Shown in pieces: positions 28,459 through 37,202 of a stretch of DNA of 64,000 bases; the first letter of the stretch is position 1; each line of letters opens with the position of its first letter. Both the position numbers and the translations under genes were made by a program. The notes below the pieces were generated by a model. It was given only the letters and a program-made list of their open reading frames with translations. It made no database searches and was not told the DNA's origin. Source of the DNA: Colwellia sp. PAMC 21821 (GTDB taxonomy: Bacteria; Pseudomonadota; Gammaproteobacteria; Enterobacterales; Alteromonadaceae); the NCBI RefSeq assembly GCF_002077175.1, contig NZ_CP014943.1:1054001-1118000 (forward strand), given 5' to 3'.

Positions 28459-30175
28459 CTTCGTTCAACCAACTTTTAACTACTTGCGATGATAATTCTG
28501 GCTCATTTGCCACTAATGCACGTACGGCTTTTAATACATCTTCATCACGGTGTAAATCAGGTAATTGTAAACTACCATCAGGGGCGAAGCCAACAGCGCC
28601 TGGATCAAACTCAGCGGTTAGCATATCCATGGTCTCATCACCCAAATCAATATGACTATCAAGCGACTTATCACCGTAGTCACTTGGGGTTTGTTCAGGA
28701 TGAATTAAGCGTTTCAACATCGGACGTACTACGGCAAAAAACAGTATAGAAATTAAGATCACCGCGCCAATCAATTTAGCATATTTATAAATCGTTGGAT
28801 CTTTCCATAATGGGACGGTTTCTACTGCGATAACTTCTGCACGAGAAAACGGTAAAGTAACGACGTCTAATGAGTCGCCTCGTTGTAAATTAAAGCCAAT
28901 ACTGCCTTGCAATAAACGACGAATATTTGCCATTTCTTGCACAGATCGTGGTGTTGGCATAGGTTCACCTTCAGCATTAACGCCGGGTAGGTAATCTAAA
29001 GCAACCGAAACACTAATACGATGAATAACGCCAGTTTGTTGTTTTGTATAGCTAATAGCTTCGTCGAGTTCATAGTTACGAGTCGACTCTGTATGTTTAC
29101 GGCCCGGCATACTGCGTTGCTGAGCATTACCTGTCGCATCTTCTGGAATATTACTATCAAGCGGTGGTTGATTAGTTAACGCACCAGGAATACCGCCAAG
29201 TAATCCACCTATAGTATTATCTTCAACTTTCATCTCGCTGCGCAAAGCGGGTAAATCTGAATTATATCGACGTTGAGTTTCTTCGGTATTAGTAAAGTCC
29301 ATCGCGACGTCAACTTGTGCGGTAAAGTTACCTAATCCGACAACTGGAATTAAAATCGAATCGATTTTATTCATATATTCAGCTTCACGCTTTTGTTCAA
29401 TTTCAAATTCTTTACGTGAACGTGAAGAAACGGAGTCTTGTGAGCCAGAATTTAATAATCGGCCGTTTTGATCGGTCACCGTTACACGATTTGGACTAAG
29501 ATTTTGTACCGCTGATGCGACAATATCAACCACGGCGTCAACTTCTTCTTCAGACAATAAACGACCACGTTGCAAGGTTAACACGACGGTTGCCGATGGG
29601 TTTTTCTCACGTTTAGCAAAAACGTTTTCACGTGGAATAGCTAACAATACACGAGCGCGTGAAATCGACTTTAGTTCTTCAATTGTGCGAGCGAGTTGTT
29701 GCTCTCTAGAATGCTTTAATCGTTCACTTTCCAAACGCTGACTCACACCAAAACCCATATCTTGCATAAGAATTTCGCTGCCTTGTGAAGGCGCATCAGT
29801 TAAGCCTTCACGTGCCAGCATCAGTTTAACGTTTTGGTATTCATCACTTTCAACAGATATAGTGTTGTTTTCTTGTCGATATTCCACTTTATTACTGTCA
29901 AGAAAGTCCATTGTTTTAATCAGTTGCTCGGTCGGCAATTTTGTTAAAAAACGATATTCCGGTTGGTTAGCTAACATGATGACAAAAATGGCAATAGCAA
30001 AACAAATCGCTAGCGCGATAACTATCGTCATTTGACGCAGAAAATCAACATTACCCATGGCAGCCGCTAAGCCTGACTTTTGTTCACCAACGGCATCACC
30101 TGAACCGTCGTTAGCAACTAAATCATTGTTACCATCGGCTAACATTAAATTTGTATTGTCTGTTGTATCGGCCAC
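28451..30175 (-). CDS. fliF: flagellar MS-ring protein FliF
   Basis: FliF forms the MS ring, the base for the export gate and C-ring. The 574-residue protein has an N-terminal transmembrane helix (about 48-70), ring-building motifs (FLTKLPTEQLIKTMDFL, RARVLLAIPRENVFAK), a periplasmic domain and a second transmembrane helix (about 460-482). The C-terminal FliG-binding tail is acidic. The start is GTG at 30175, eight bases after GGAG. It lies 47 bases after fliE. Confidence 0.96.
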   Translation of the reverse strand: MADTTDNTNLMLADGNNDLVANDGSGDAVGEQKSGLAAAMGNVDFLRQMTIVIALAICFAIAIFVIMLANQPEYRFLTKLPTEQLIKTMDFLDSNKVEYRQENNTISVESDEYQNVKLMLAREGLTDAPSQGSEILMQDMGFGVSQRLESERLKHSREQQLARTIEELKSISRARVLLAIPRENVFAKREKNPSATVVLTLQRGRLLSEEEVDAVVDIVASAVQNLSPNRVTVTDQNGRLLNSGSQDSVSSRSRKEFEIEQKREAEYMNKIDSILIPVVGLGNFTAQVDVAMDFTNTEETQRRYNSDLPALRSEMKVEDNTIGGLLGGIPGALTNQPPLDSNIPEDATGNAQQRSMPGRKHTESTRNYELDEAISYTKQQTGVIHRISVSVALDYLPGVNAEGEPMPTPRSVQEMANIRRLLQGSIGFNLQRGDSLDVVTLPFSRAEVIAVETVPLWKDPTIYKYAKLIGAVILISILFFAVVRPMLKRLIHPEQTPSDYGDKSLDSHIDLGDETMDMLTAEFDPGAVGFAPDGSLQLPDLHRDEDVLKAVRALVANEPELSSQVVKSWLNEDE

Positions 30176-30222
30176 TTATTTATCTCCGCGTAACTATCGT
30201 TTTATTCTTATCAACTGAGCGC

Positions 30223-30567
30223 CTAAACCGGCATACTCATAATTTCTTTATAAGCTTCAACAAACTTATTACGGATTTGAACGGTCGCATCGAATGCGAT
30301 TCCTGCTTTTGACCCTGCAATCATAGTATCTGCCAAAGTAACACTGCGATCACCGAGTTCAAACGCTGTACGTTTTGCACCCGAGTCTTGTTGTAATTCA
30401 TTGACGTTATTTATCGCGTCTTTTAACAAGCTACCAAAGTCACCACCGGCTTTACTCACCGCTGGTGTGCCCATACCATTTTCTTCACCTATGGGAAGTC
30501 GATTCCCCATAGCTTCCATCGACATGCTTTGCATTTGGGCGTATAAAGAATTAGTTTTAATATCCAT
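30223..30567 (-). CDS. fliE: flagellar MS ring-rod junction protein FliE
   Basis: FliE joins the MS ring to the rod and is the first exported rod component. The 114-residue protein has the family C-terminal half (FGSLLKDAINNVNELQQ, IAFDATVQIRNKFVEAYKEI). It is the first gene of the fliEFGHIJ unit and has an excellent sigma54 promoter 52-67 bases upstream. Confidence 0.95.
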   Translation of the reverse strand: MDIKTNSLYAQMQSMSMEAMGNRLPIGEENGMGTPAVSKAGGDFGSLLKDAINNVNELQQDSGAKRTAFELGDRSVTLADTMIAGSKAGIAFDATVQIRNKFVEAYKEIMSMPV

Positions 30568-30618
30568 GGCTATCTCGCTTGCGTCAATTTCTTGTTACTT
30601 ACTATTACCTATGATTAA

Positions 30619-30634
30619 AGCAAGCATAGTGCCA
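30619..30634 (-). promoter_or_regulatory. sigma54 promoter of fliE operon
   Basis: The minus strand reads TGGCACTATGCTTGCT, a perfect match to TGGCAC-N5-TTGCW. Transcription would start near 30608, about 40 bases before the fliE ATG. Class III activation by FlrC just upstream is expected. Confidence 0.87.
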
Positions 30635-30730
30635 AGCTAATAAATATTAACAAAAGCCTCAATGGGCGCGCTTTAAAATATAAAATAAACCAAATAAAAT
30701 CATATAGAAAGCATCAAAAAAACACGCAAA

Positions 30731-30760
30731 AAAAAGTGACGTAAATTACGTCACTTTTTA
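30731..30760 (-). terminator. terminator of flrBC
   Basis: GTGACGTA-AAT-TACGTCAC is flanked by A-rich sequence on the left and T5 on the right. On the minus strand it lies about 24 bases past the flrC stop and separates flrBC from the fliE promoter. Confidence 0.82.
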
Positions 30761-30783
30761 GTTTTTCAATCAATTTTAATGAT

Positions 30784-32124
30784 TTAAATTGGGATTTGAA
30801 TACCGCTGTCACGCATTCGAGCAATTTTATAACGTAAGGTGCGTGGACTGATCCCTAAACGCTCAGCAACATCTTTGCGACTGCCTCGACAAGCATGTAA
30901 TGTGTCTAATATTATTTGATGCTCTTGCAATTTAAGTTCACTGCCGAGTTTGTCAGCTTTTGCTGATTCAGCTGACTCATTTTTAACCTGAGGCGTTTCG
31001 AAATTATCAATTAATAAATCATTCGCATCGATACAACGATCGCTTTGTAGAATTAATGCTCGCTGAATAACGTTATCTAATTCACGCACATTACCAGGCC
31101 AGTCGTAAGCCAATAATTTACTGCGCGCAGCAACAGTGAATTCAGGAATAACATTGCCATCTTTTTGACAAATACGCGAAATTAAATGTGTAGCCAATGG
31201 CAGAATATCATCTCGGCGTTCATTAAGTGGCAACCATGTTAATGGGAATACATTGAGACGATAGTATAAATCTTCTCTAAAAATGCCTTCTTGCACGGCA
31301 TCTTTTAGATCGCGGTTACTGGTGGCAATTACCCTAACATCTAGGTTAATCGTTTTACGGCCACCGATGCGTTCTACTTCTCGCTCTTGTAAAACTCGCA
31401 ATATTTTTGCTTGCAAGCCTAAATCCATTTCGGTAATTTCATCCAGTAAAATAGTGCCGCCTTGTGCTTGTTCGAATTTACCTGGACTGGCTTGAATTGC
31501 GCCAGTAAAGGCACCTTTTTCATAGCCAAATAAAGTCGCTTCAAGCATATTTTCAGGAATAGCTGCACAATTAATCGCGACAAAAGGAGCTTGGCTTCGT
31601 GGTGAGTAATTGTGAATATATTGAGCTAACACTTCTTTACCTGAGCCACTTGGCCCTAAAACCATAACAGAAGCTTCAGTATTGGCCACTTTTTTGGCTA
31701 GTTTAAGTAACTCAAGACTTTGAGCGTCTGCCACAACAGGATCGCAACCGTCATTTGCTTGTAGCGGTACATACTGACTCACCATATTTAATAACACTTC
31801 TTGCGCAAAAGGTTTCGCCATATAATTACAGGCACCGTCTCGCATAGCTTGTACAGCGTCATCAATGGTGCCATACGCTGTCATGATCAATACCGGTAGT
31901 TTGGGATAATTACTACGAATACTTTTTAATAGCGATAGTCCAGACATACCACCCATTTGTACATCACTAACCACTAAGTCGACCGAATGCGATTTGAGTT
32001 TTATCAGCGCGTCTTCGCCTGAGTCTACTGCCAAACATTGATAGCCCGCTAGTAGCAAAGTATCAACAAGTGCTTCTCTAAGTCCAGCGTCGTCTTCGAC
32101 AACCATGATTTTACTTGTGCTCAT
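30784..32124 (-). CDS. flrC: sigma54-dependent response regulator FlrC
   Basis: FlrC, phosphorylated by FlrB, activates class III flagellar promoters with sigma54. The 446-residue protein has a receiver (MVVEDDAG, Asp54 in VSDVQMGGMSG), an AAA+ domain with Walker A GPSGSGKEV, GAFTGA in [12 protein letters not shown] and Walker B ILLDEITEM, and a C-terminal Fis-type helix-turn-helix (RKDVAERLGISPRTLRYKI). The start ATG at 32124 has AAGGAG upstream and overlaps flrB by 14 bases. Confidence 0.95.
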   Translation of the reverse strand: MSTSKIMVVEDDAGLREALVDTLLLAGYQCLAVDSGEDALIKLKSHSVDLVVSDVQMGGMSGLSLLKSIRSNYPKLPVLIMTAYGTIDDAVQAMRDGACNYMAKPFAQEVLLNMVSQYVPLQANDGCDPVVADAQSLELLKLAKKVANTEASVMVLGPSGSGKEVLAQYIHNYSPRSQAPFVAINCAAIPENMLEATLFGYEKGAFTGAIQASPGKFEQAQGGTILLDEITEMDLGLQAKILRVLQEREVERIGGRKTINLDVRVIATSNRDLKDAVQEGIFREDLYYRLNVFPLTWLPLNERRDDILPLATHLISRICQKDGNVIPEFTVAARSKLLAYDWPGNVRELDNVIQRALILQSDRCIDANDLLIDNFETPQVKNESAESAKADKLGSELKLQEHQIILDTLHACRGSRKDVAERLGISPRTLRYKIARMRDSGIQIPI

Positions 32125-33313
32125 TGCTAAGCTCCTTAGACAAAATTTCGTCATTTTCAGTCATTTCAGCGTTCGAACTCTCTCCAACTAATAGCGGTAT
32201 TTTTATGCAAAAATGTGCCCCTTCACCTGGTTGGCTTATCAAGCTAACTTCGCCTTGATGAGCATTAGTGACTGACTTTACTACGGCTAGCCCAAGACCT
32301 GTGCCTTGGCTTCTTGAAGTATAAAAAGGTTCGAATATTTTATCGGCCAGCTCTGCACTGATACCTGGACCATTGTCTCGGACACTAATATAGGCATAGT
32401 TACTTTGGCAATAGGCACTAATATCAATAACAGCATTGGTTTTAATCACCGATAAACTATTGTGAATTAAGTTATGAATTGCGCCCGTTAACGCACTTAC
32501 ATTGCCTAAAATTTCACAGTCTTGCTGACAAAAGTATAAATTAACTTTTGCACCCGCTTGATTAACTTGCGGCTCAATGGCTTGCTGTGCTTGTTCAATA
32601 AGCTGATTAACATTCACAGATTCAACAACCGCTTTATTGCCACTTTTGGCGAATAACAACATATCGTTAACTTGTTGCTCAAGGTCATGCAAACGCAGCA
32701 TTAATTTATCTTGGAAATTCACTCGCGCATCGTCGTTAAGCTTTTTGTTACGTAAGTTTGCGCCATATAACATCGCAGCCGATAAAGGTGTGCGAATTTG
32801 ATGCGCTAATTTAGACACCATACGTCCTAAAGACGATAGCCGCTGTAATTGGCCTAACTTATCTTGTAAAAGTCGAGTTTCAGTTAAGTCAGTGATCATG
32901 ATCAACTGTCCTGGCTGATCACCTAAAGTCGTAATTTCTAGTTTTACACGACGACCATCTTTTAAAGAAACCTCATGCCAGTCATCCGCTCTAGGTTTAA
33001 ATGAACGCTTGATCACATCAAACCATGGCTGACCTAAAATAGGTTCATCAAGTAAATGTTGTGCGGTGTCATTCATTTTCACCACAATGCCGTTACCATC
33101 GAGCATTATCATCCCGGTTGGCATGACATCAATAACATGCTGAAGTTGTTTATTTTGTTGACGTAAAAACGCCAATTCACCCGCGAAATTTTCGCTTTCT
33201 AATCGATTTGGATGATCGCGTTTTACCTTAACCTCATCAAATGAAGTTAATACACGATTCAGCACAGGATTGGCTGAAGAAGAGTTGGTCGATGTCGAAT
33301 AGGCAAGTGCCAT
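32111..33313 (-). CDS. flrB: flagellar sensor histidine kinase FlrB
   Basis: FlrB phosphorylates FlrC. The 400-residue protein has no transmembrane segment, so it is cytosolic. It has a PAS-like domain (IDVMPTGMIMLDGNGIVVKM), a dimerisation helix with phospho-His in LAHQIRTPLSAAM, and an ATPase domain (HNLIHNSLSVI, VRDNGPGIS, TGLGLAVVKSV). I chose the ATG at 33313; the longer frame adds 14 unlikely residues. A sigma54-like site lies 38-53 bases upstream. Confidence 0.92.
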   Translation of the reverse strand: MALAYSTSTNSSSANPVLNRVLTSFDEVKVKRDHPNRLESENFAGELAFLRQQNKQLQHVIDVMPTGMIMLDGNGIVVKMNDTAQHLLDEPILGQPWFDVIKRSFKPRADDWHEVSLKDGRRVKLEITTLGDQPGQLIMITDLTETRLLQDKLGQLQRLSSLGRMVSKLAHQIRTPLSAAMLYGANLRNKKLNDDARVNFQDKLMLRLHDLEQQVNDMLLFAKSGNKAVVESVNVNQLIEQAQQAIEPQVNQAGAKVNLYFCQQDCEILGNVSALTGAIHNLIHNSLSVIKTNAVIDISAYCQSNYAYISVRDNGPGISAELADKIFEPFYTSRSQGTGLGLAVVKSVTNAHQGEVSLISQPGEGAHFCIKIPLLVGESSNAEMTENDEILSKELSNEHK

Positions 33314-33350
33314 AATAATTTCACCCGAGTAAAGAAGTACACTCAAGCAA

Positions 33351-33366
33351 AGCATGAATTATGCCA
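33351..33366 (-). promoter_or_regulatory. candidate sigma54 promoter of flrBC
   Basis: The minus strand reads TGGCATAATTCATGCT: TGGCAT-N5-ATGCT with GG-N10-GC spacing. The predicted start near 33339 is about 26 bases before the flrB ATG. FlrA-dependent class II expression of flrBC is established in Vibrio. Confidence 0.67.
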
Positions 33367-33553
33367 ACCAATTAAAACTATATTATTCAGTAGTTAACGT
33401 TAATTTTTTGACTAATATTTCGTCGTCAATAAAATGGCTGAAGCAAAATAAAACAGAAAAAAACTAACAAAATACGAATTTAAGTGTTGTCATTTTATTA
33501 AAGAATGGAGGTTTATTCTACTCAGCATGATTTAAGTCTCGTGCTCAGAACAC

Positions 33554-33583
33554 GGTAGGTCGGCATTGGTCACCCGACTACTT
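33554..33583. repeat. palindromic GTAGGTCGG-type element
   Basis: GGTAGGTCGGCATTGGTCACC is followed by CGACTACTT. The arms GTAGTCGG-like/GTAGGTCGG form an imperfect hairpin. It resembles the other GTAGGTCGG elements here but is more divergent. Confidence 0.4.
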
Positions 33584-33645
33584 AATGAGCAGTTTATGAG
33601 ATGCAGTATAGTCACTGAAATTCGATGTTTTTTTCTGATACGGTT

Positions 33646-33692
33646 AAATTTCATTTAACTTGATGGATTAAAGTCCAACATACACGGGCTTA
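33646..33692 (-). repeat. 47-bp direct repeat, copy 1
   Basis: It starts AAATTTCATTTAACTTGATG and ends GGGCTTA. It matches the copy at 33834-33880 at 44 of 47 positions. Inside is the palindromic GGACTTTAGTCC-type core of the GTAGGTCGG element family, in minus orientation. Confidence 0.9.
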
Positions 33693-33723
33693 AAGCAGAT
33701 AATGCTGTGTTGGGCAATTATCC

Positions 33724-33748
33724 TGTAGGTCGGACTTCAGTCCGTCAA
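33724..33748 (+). repeat. REP-like palindrome, plus orientation
   Basis: TGTAGGTCGGACTTCAGTCC is followed by GTCAA. The core GGACT-TC-AGTCC is a perfect short hairpin. It lies in opposite orientation between the two 47-bp repeats. Confidence 0.75.
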
Positions 33749-33833
33749 CCGTGTAGCGAACGATTAATATTAGGCGTTAACCTATACCTTTTTAAATATT
33801 ATCTTTTAAATCAATATTTACACTAACAATAGT

Positions 33834-33880
33834 AAATTTCATTTAACTTGATGGACTAAAGTCCAACCTACATGGGCTTA
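33834..33880 (-). repeat. 47-bp direct repeat, copy 2
   Basis: This copy ends exactly at the base before the flrA stop codon. It differs from copy 1 by three substitutions only. It could act as a hairpin at the flrA 3' end, but lacks a U tract. Confidence 0.9.
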
Positions 33881-35359
33881 TTAGCTGGCTTTATGGAGGT
33901 TATATTTACGCATTTTCTCCACTAAAGTGGTTCGGCGCATATCTAAAAGCTCAGCAGAACGCGCCACAACCCAATCATTTTTATCTAATGCTTGCTTAAT
34001 CAATGAAATTTCTAGCTCAGCTAAATACTCTTTTAAGTTCAAGCCATCGTTTGGCAGTACATCAACTGTTTTTCCATTTACTGCGGTATGATCTTCTGTG
34101 CTGGCTTCGGCTTCATCATCGTCTTCGTCGTCATAATCAAACCCAGAGAACAATTCATTAATCGCTTCTCGCTCTTGCAGTTCTTCAGGATATTCCGGCT
34201 GATAATCATCTACATCTAAGTGGCGATACTTTAATGGCAGTTGTCCAACATTGACCACTTGTTCACCAAACATAATAATCATGCGCTCAATTAAATTAGA
34301 CAATTCTCGCACATTACCAGCCCAAGGATGCTCTTTAAGCGACTCAATAGCTTTATCAGTAAAGCGCACCGATTGCCCTTGTTCAGCGGAAAACCTTGAA
34401 ATAAGCTCTTTCAACAAGAGCGGAATATCTTCTTTTCGCTCTCTAAGTGCGGGTGTTTCAATTGGAAAAACATTTAATCGGTAATAAAGATCTTCACGAA
34501 AATGATTAGTTTTAATCATATCTTCTAAGTGCTGATGCGTCGCGGCAATAATACGTACGTCAGCTTTTAAACTTTTAGCACCGCCCACACGCTCAAATGT
34601 TCGCTCTTGCAATACACGTAATAATTTTACTTGCATGGGTTGAGGCATATCACCAATTTCATCAAGAAATAATGTCCCCCCTTCTGCCATTTCAAAACGG
34701 CCTTTTCGCGTCGAAATAGCGCCAGTAAACGCGCCTTTTTCGTGACCAAATAATTCACTTTCTAGTAACTCAGCAGGAATAGCACCACAGTTAACCGGTA
34801 CAAATGGCCCTTTGCTTCTGTCGGATAGATCATGAATATTTCGTGCAACAACTTCTTTACCGGTACCAGACTCACCTAAAATAAGTACATTAGCCGAAGT
34901 ACAAGCAACTTGTTCTATTAAAAACCGCACTTGCTGCATAGGCTCGCTCGTCCCCACTAAAGAGCGAAATAATGAGCTAGGACTACTCGCACCACGTTTT
35001 GACGGTAAGTTGTTGTGATACTGATGACTGTGATGCACTAGCTCGGTTAATTGCGCATAATTTAGCGGTGTAGTTAACTCACCAATAACATTGACGTAGC
35101 CACTAAGCTGTTTTTTATCAATAACATCGTGATAGATAAATGGGTATGTTGGGTTTGATTTAATAACATCTTGTAACTTTGGGGAGATATCGCCGCATAA
35201 AATAATATTAAGAATATGAGGGATATCAGTTAAATGTTTATCAATTTCAGATTCTGAAAAAACGTGAAAATGTTCACCCACAAAGGCTAAAACGGTTTCT
35301 ATTTGATGGCGTCTTGCAGCGTCGTTATCGACGACTAGAATATGTTTTTGCCCTTGCAT
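33881..35359 (-). CDS. flrA: flagellar master regulator FlrA (FleQ family)
   Basis: FlrA activates class II flagellar genes with sigma54 and is the top of the hierarchy. The 492-residue protein has a degenerate receiver-like FleQ domain ([11 protein letters not shown] but no normal acceptor pocket), an AAA+ domain with [15 protein letters not shown] in [12 protein letters not shown] and [10 protein letters not shown], and a C-terminal Fis-type helix-turn-helix ([20 protein letters not shown]). I start at the second of two ATGs (35359), six bases after AAGGG; the 11-bp sequence ATGCAAGGGCA is duplicated there. FlhG and c-di-GMP regulation are inferred from the family. Confidence 0.94.
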   Translation of the reverse strand: MQGQKHILVVDNDAARRHQIETVLAFVGEHFHVFSESEIDKHLTDIPHILNIILCGDISPKLQDVIKSNPTYPFIYHDVIDKKQLSGYVNVIGELTTPLNYAQLTELVHHSHQYHNNLPSKRGASSPSSLFRSLVGTSEPMQQVRFLIEQVACTSANVLILGESGTGKEVVARNIHDLSDRSKGPFVPVNCGAIPAELLESELFGHEKGAFTGAISTRKGRFEMAEGGTLFLDEIGDMPQPMQVKLLRVLQERTFERVGGAKSLKADVRIIAATHQHLEDMIKTNHFREDLYYRLNVFPIETPALRERKEDIPLLLKELISRFSAEQGQSVRFTDKAIESLKEHPWAGNVRELSNLIERMIIMFGEQVVNVGQLPLKYRHLDVDDYQPEYPEELQEREAINELFSGFDYDDEDDDEAEASTEDHTAVNGKTVDVLPNDGLNLKEYLAELEISLIKQALDKNDWVVARSAELLDMRRTTLVEKMRKYNLHKAS

Positions 35360-35551
35360 ATTATGCCCTTGCATTTTTGTCGCTGTATTTTTGTCATTAC
35401 TTTACAATTACTTTGCTATTACTGTTTTATTGTTACTTCTTTGCAAAGCGCACTGACAAATCATTTATTATTATACCTTTTCTCTATTATTAACTTGCTG
35501 TTGCGATTAATCAACAAAAAATTGACACTGCCATGTCATTTTTTTGTCAGT

Positions 35552-35578
35552 TAAAGCAATATTCAAACCTGCCGATAT
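35552..35578 (+). promoter_or_regulatory. candidate sigma28 promoter of 94-residue gene-fliS-fliT block
   Basis: TAAA-N15-GCCGATAT matches the sigma28 consensus TAAA-N15-GCCGATAA at eleven of twelve positions. Transcription would start near 35586, leaving a leader of about 250 bases before the 94-residue gene. Confidence 0.55.
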
Positions 35579-35766
35579 ATAGTAAGCAGACAAAATGGCT
35601 TGAGCACTAAAAACACCTCGGCCAATAAGACCATGATTTAATCGATGTCAAAAATCTAGCAGTGAGCTTTAATCACAATGAGCTGAGTAAAGTAGGTAAT
35701 TACACAGTGAGATAATTTTTTATATTTCAGCAAAATACTGATTAATTATTACTGTGAGCTAAAAAG

Positions 35767-35782
35767 TGGCATGAAATAAGCT
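35767..35782 (+). promoter_or_regulatory. candidate sigma54 promoter of 94-residue gene
   Basis: TGGCATGAAATAAGCT has GG-N10-GC spacing. The predicted start near 35793 is about 47 bases before the ATG. The -12 element (AAGCT) is weaker than the -24. Confidence 0.45.
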
Positions 35783-35839
35783 TAACAGTAAGCACTATGC
35801 TTAAGTTAACGCTAAATTAAATTTTAATAGGAAGATCCC

Positions 35840-36124
35840 ATGTTAATTATCAACGGTACCGCTGAGCTTATGAACAACAGCAACAGTTTTAATAAAGGTG
35901 ACAGATACGAGTTCAATATGTTTTCATTACATATGCCGCTTGAAGATCAGCTTGCTCAAATAGAAGACTACTTAGTCACCCGTGGTTGGGACAATATTGA
36001 AGTTATCAATAATGGTGTTGTTGAAGACCCAAGCCATATTGAACACGAAGTATTGGCAGCTGCCTACGAAAAAGCCAAAAGCGAAGGGTTTGCTGTTACT
36101 ATTAACAACCAAGCTTTAATCTAA
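35840..36124 (+). CDS. unrecognised 94-residue protein upstream of fliS
   Basis: I do not recognise this protein. It is acidic, has no signal peptide or membrane segment, and looks like a compact mixed alpha/beta domain: FNMFSLHMPLEDQLAQIEDYL, then GWDNIEVINNGVV, then HEVLAAAYEKAKSEGFAVTI. The ATG follows AGGAAG. It is 72 bases before fliS in the same direction and seems to share its promoters, so a role in flagellation is likely by context only. A small regulator or binding partner is possible. Confidence 0.75.
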   Translation: MLIINGTAELMNNSNSFNKGDRYEFNMFSLHMPLEDQLAQIEDYLVTRGWDNIEVINNGVVEDPSHIEHEVLAAAYEKAKSEGFAVTINNQALI

Positions 36125-36196
36125 TTTATATCGCACAATTTTAAATTTAGTGTATTTTAATATAATAAAGTTATTGTATTAATACTGGAGGTATCT

Positions 36197-36595
36197 ATGA
36201 CTCACGCGTCATTAAAAAAATATCAACAAGTAAACAAGAGTGCCGCTCAAGAAGCTACGCCTTATCAGTTGGTTGCGATGCTATTTCAAAAATTACTTGA
36301 TAATATAGCCACAGCAAAAGGCGCAATTACGCAAAAAAATTACGCTAAAAAAGGTACTGAGTTATCAAATGCTATCGCTATTATTGGTGTTTTAGAAGCA
36401 TCGCTTGATTTTAAGCAAGGTGGAGAAATTTCAGCTAATCTAGCTTCTCTTTACAGCTATTGTATAGAGCAACTCCTCGATGCAAGTATTAATAACGATA
36501 TTGATAAACTCAATGAAGTCGCGCAAATACTTATTCCTATAAAATCTGGTTGGGCTGATATACCGCTTGAAAATCAACAAAAGGTAAGCTTCTAG
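36197..36595 (+). CDS. fliS: flagellin export chaperone FliS
   Basis: FliS binds the flagellin C-terminus in the cytoplasm and delivers it to FlhA. The 132-residue helical protein has the family start (LKKYQQVNKSAAQEATPYQLVAMLFQKLLDNI) and length. It is preceded by GGAGG and overlaps the next gene by one base (TAGTG). Unusually for polar clusters, it is on the opposite strand from fliD and the flagellins. Confidence 0.94.
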   Translation: MTHASLKKYQQVNKSAAQEATPYQLVAMLFQKLLDNIATAKGAITQKNYAKKGTELSNAIAIIGVLEASLDFKQGGEISANLASLYSYCIEQLLDASINNDIDKLNEVAQILIPIKSGWADIPLENQQKVSF

Positions 36596-36963
36596 TGGCT
36601 TTAAGTGCCGTTGAGGTTTTAAACCATGTTATTGACGTATCTCAAACCTTACTTAAGCTCTTAGATGCGTCTGATGTGGAAGGAGAAAAGTTAGCAGATT
36701 TATCAGCCGATCAAGAAGATATTAACTCAGTTAAGAAATCAAACCTACTAGGGTTAATTAAGGTTAGAGAAGAGAAGATCCATCAATTATTTGCAGATTT
36801 TAGTAGCGAAGAGTTGCAATTACATAAAATAAAACTTCAATCTGTAAAAGAACTCGATAATGAAATTCTCGAGAAAGTTAAGCGAACATTACAATCTGCG
36901 AAAGGGAAAATTTTAACATTAAAGCAAAATAAAAAGGCAATTAATCAATACCAAAAACTGTGA
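36595..36963 (+). CDS. FliT/FlaI-like flagellar chaperone
   Basis: This 122-residue, highly helical and charged protein is translationally coupled to fliS (GTG start overlapping the fliS TAG). Position after fliS, size and coiled-coil character match FlaI of Vibrio polar clusters and the FliT filament-cap chaperone role, but identity is low and no diagnostic motif is visible. The likely partner is FliD, encoded convergently just downstream. Confidence 0.6.
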   Translation: MALSAVEVLNHVIDVSQTLLKLLDASDVEGEKLADLSADQEDINSVKKSNLLGLIKVREEKIHQLFADFSSEELQLHKIKLQSVKELDNEILEKVKRTLQSAKGKILTLKQNKKAINQYQKL

Positions 36964-37119
36964 GCTACAAACTTTAAATTAAGCTGTTACATAAAATTTT
37001 TTCTTAACCTAAGCTCTTGAACCAATCGCTTTAATCAAAGTCCTTCAGTATCATTTCATACCATATTTCGACATATGTGCAGGGTAAATGACTCAACTTA
37101 AATTAAATTAAATTAAAAC

Positions 37120-37142
37120 AAGGAAATATTAAATTTTTCCTT
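37120..37142 (-). terminator. weak hairpin after fliD
   Basis: On the minus strand AAGGAAA-N9-TTTCCTT is followed by GTTTTAATTT. The stem is short and AT-rich. It is about 60 bases past the fliD stop in the convergent fliT-fliD spacer. Confidence 0.4.
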
Positions 37143-37202
37143 AAAATTCTAAAAATATTAGTTTGCTACCAGTTATAATTTTATTAATTTTTGTATTATT
37201 GG

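Larger units (their letters stand above)
33314..33880. other. flrA-flrB spacer with repeats and promoter
   Basis: This 567-base spacer has no gene. It holds the flrB sigma54-like site near flrB and, toward flrA, two 47-bp direct repeats plus two palindromic elements listed separately. An isolated AATGGAGG near 33505 has no following ORF. Confidence 0.7.
35360..35839. other. divergent regulatory region flrA / 94-residue gene
   Basis: This 480-base region between divergent genes has no coding signal. It holds a sigma28-like and a sigma54-like site for the plus-strand genes. The flrA promoter should lie at 35375-35500, but I could not assign -35/-10 elements with confidence. Confidence 0.6.
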
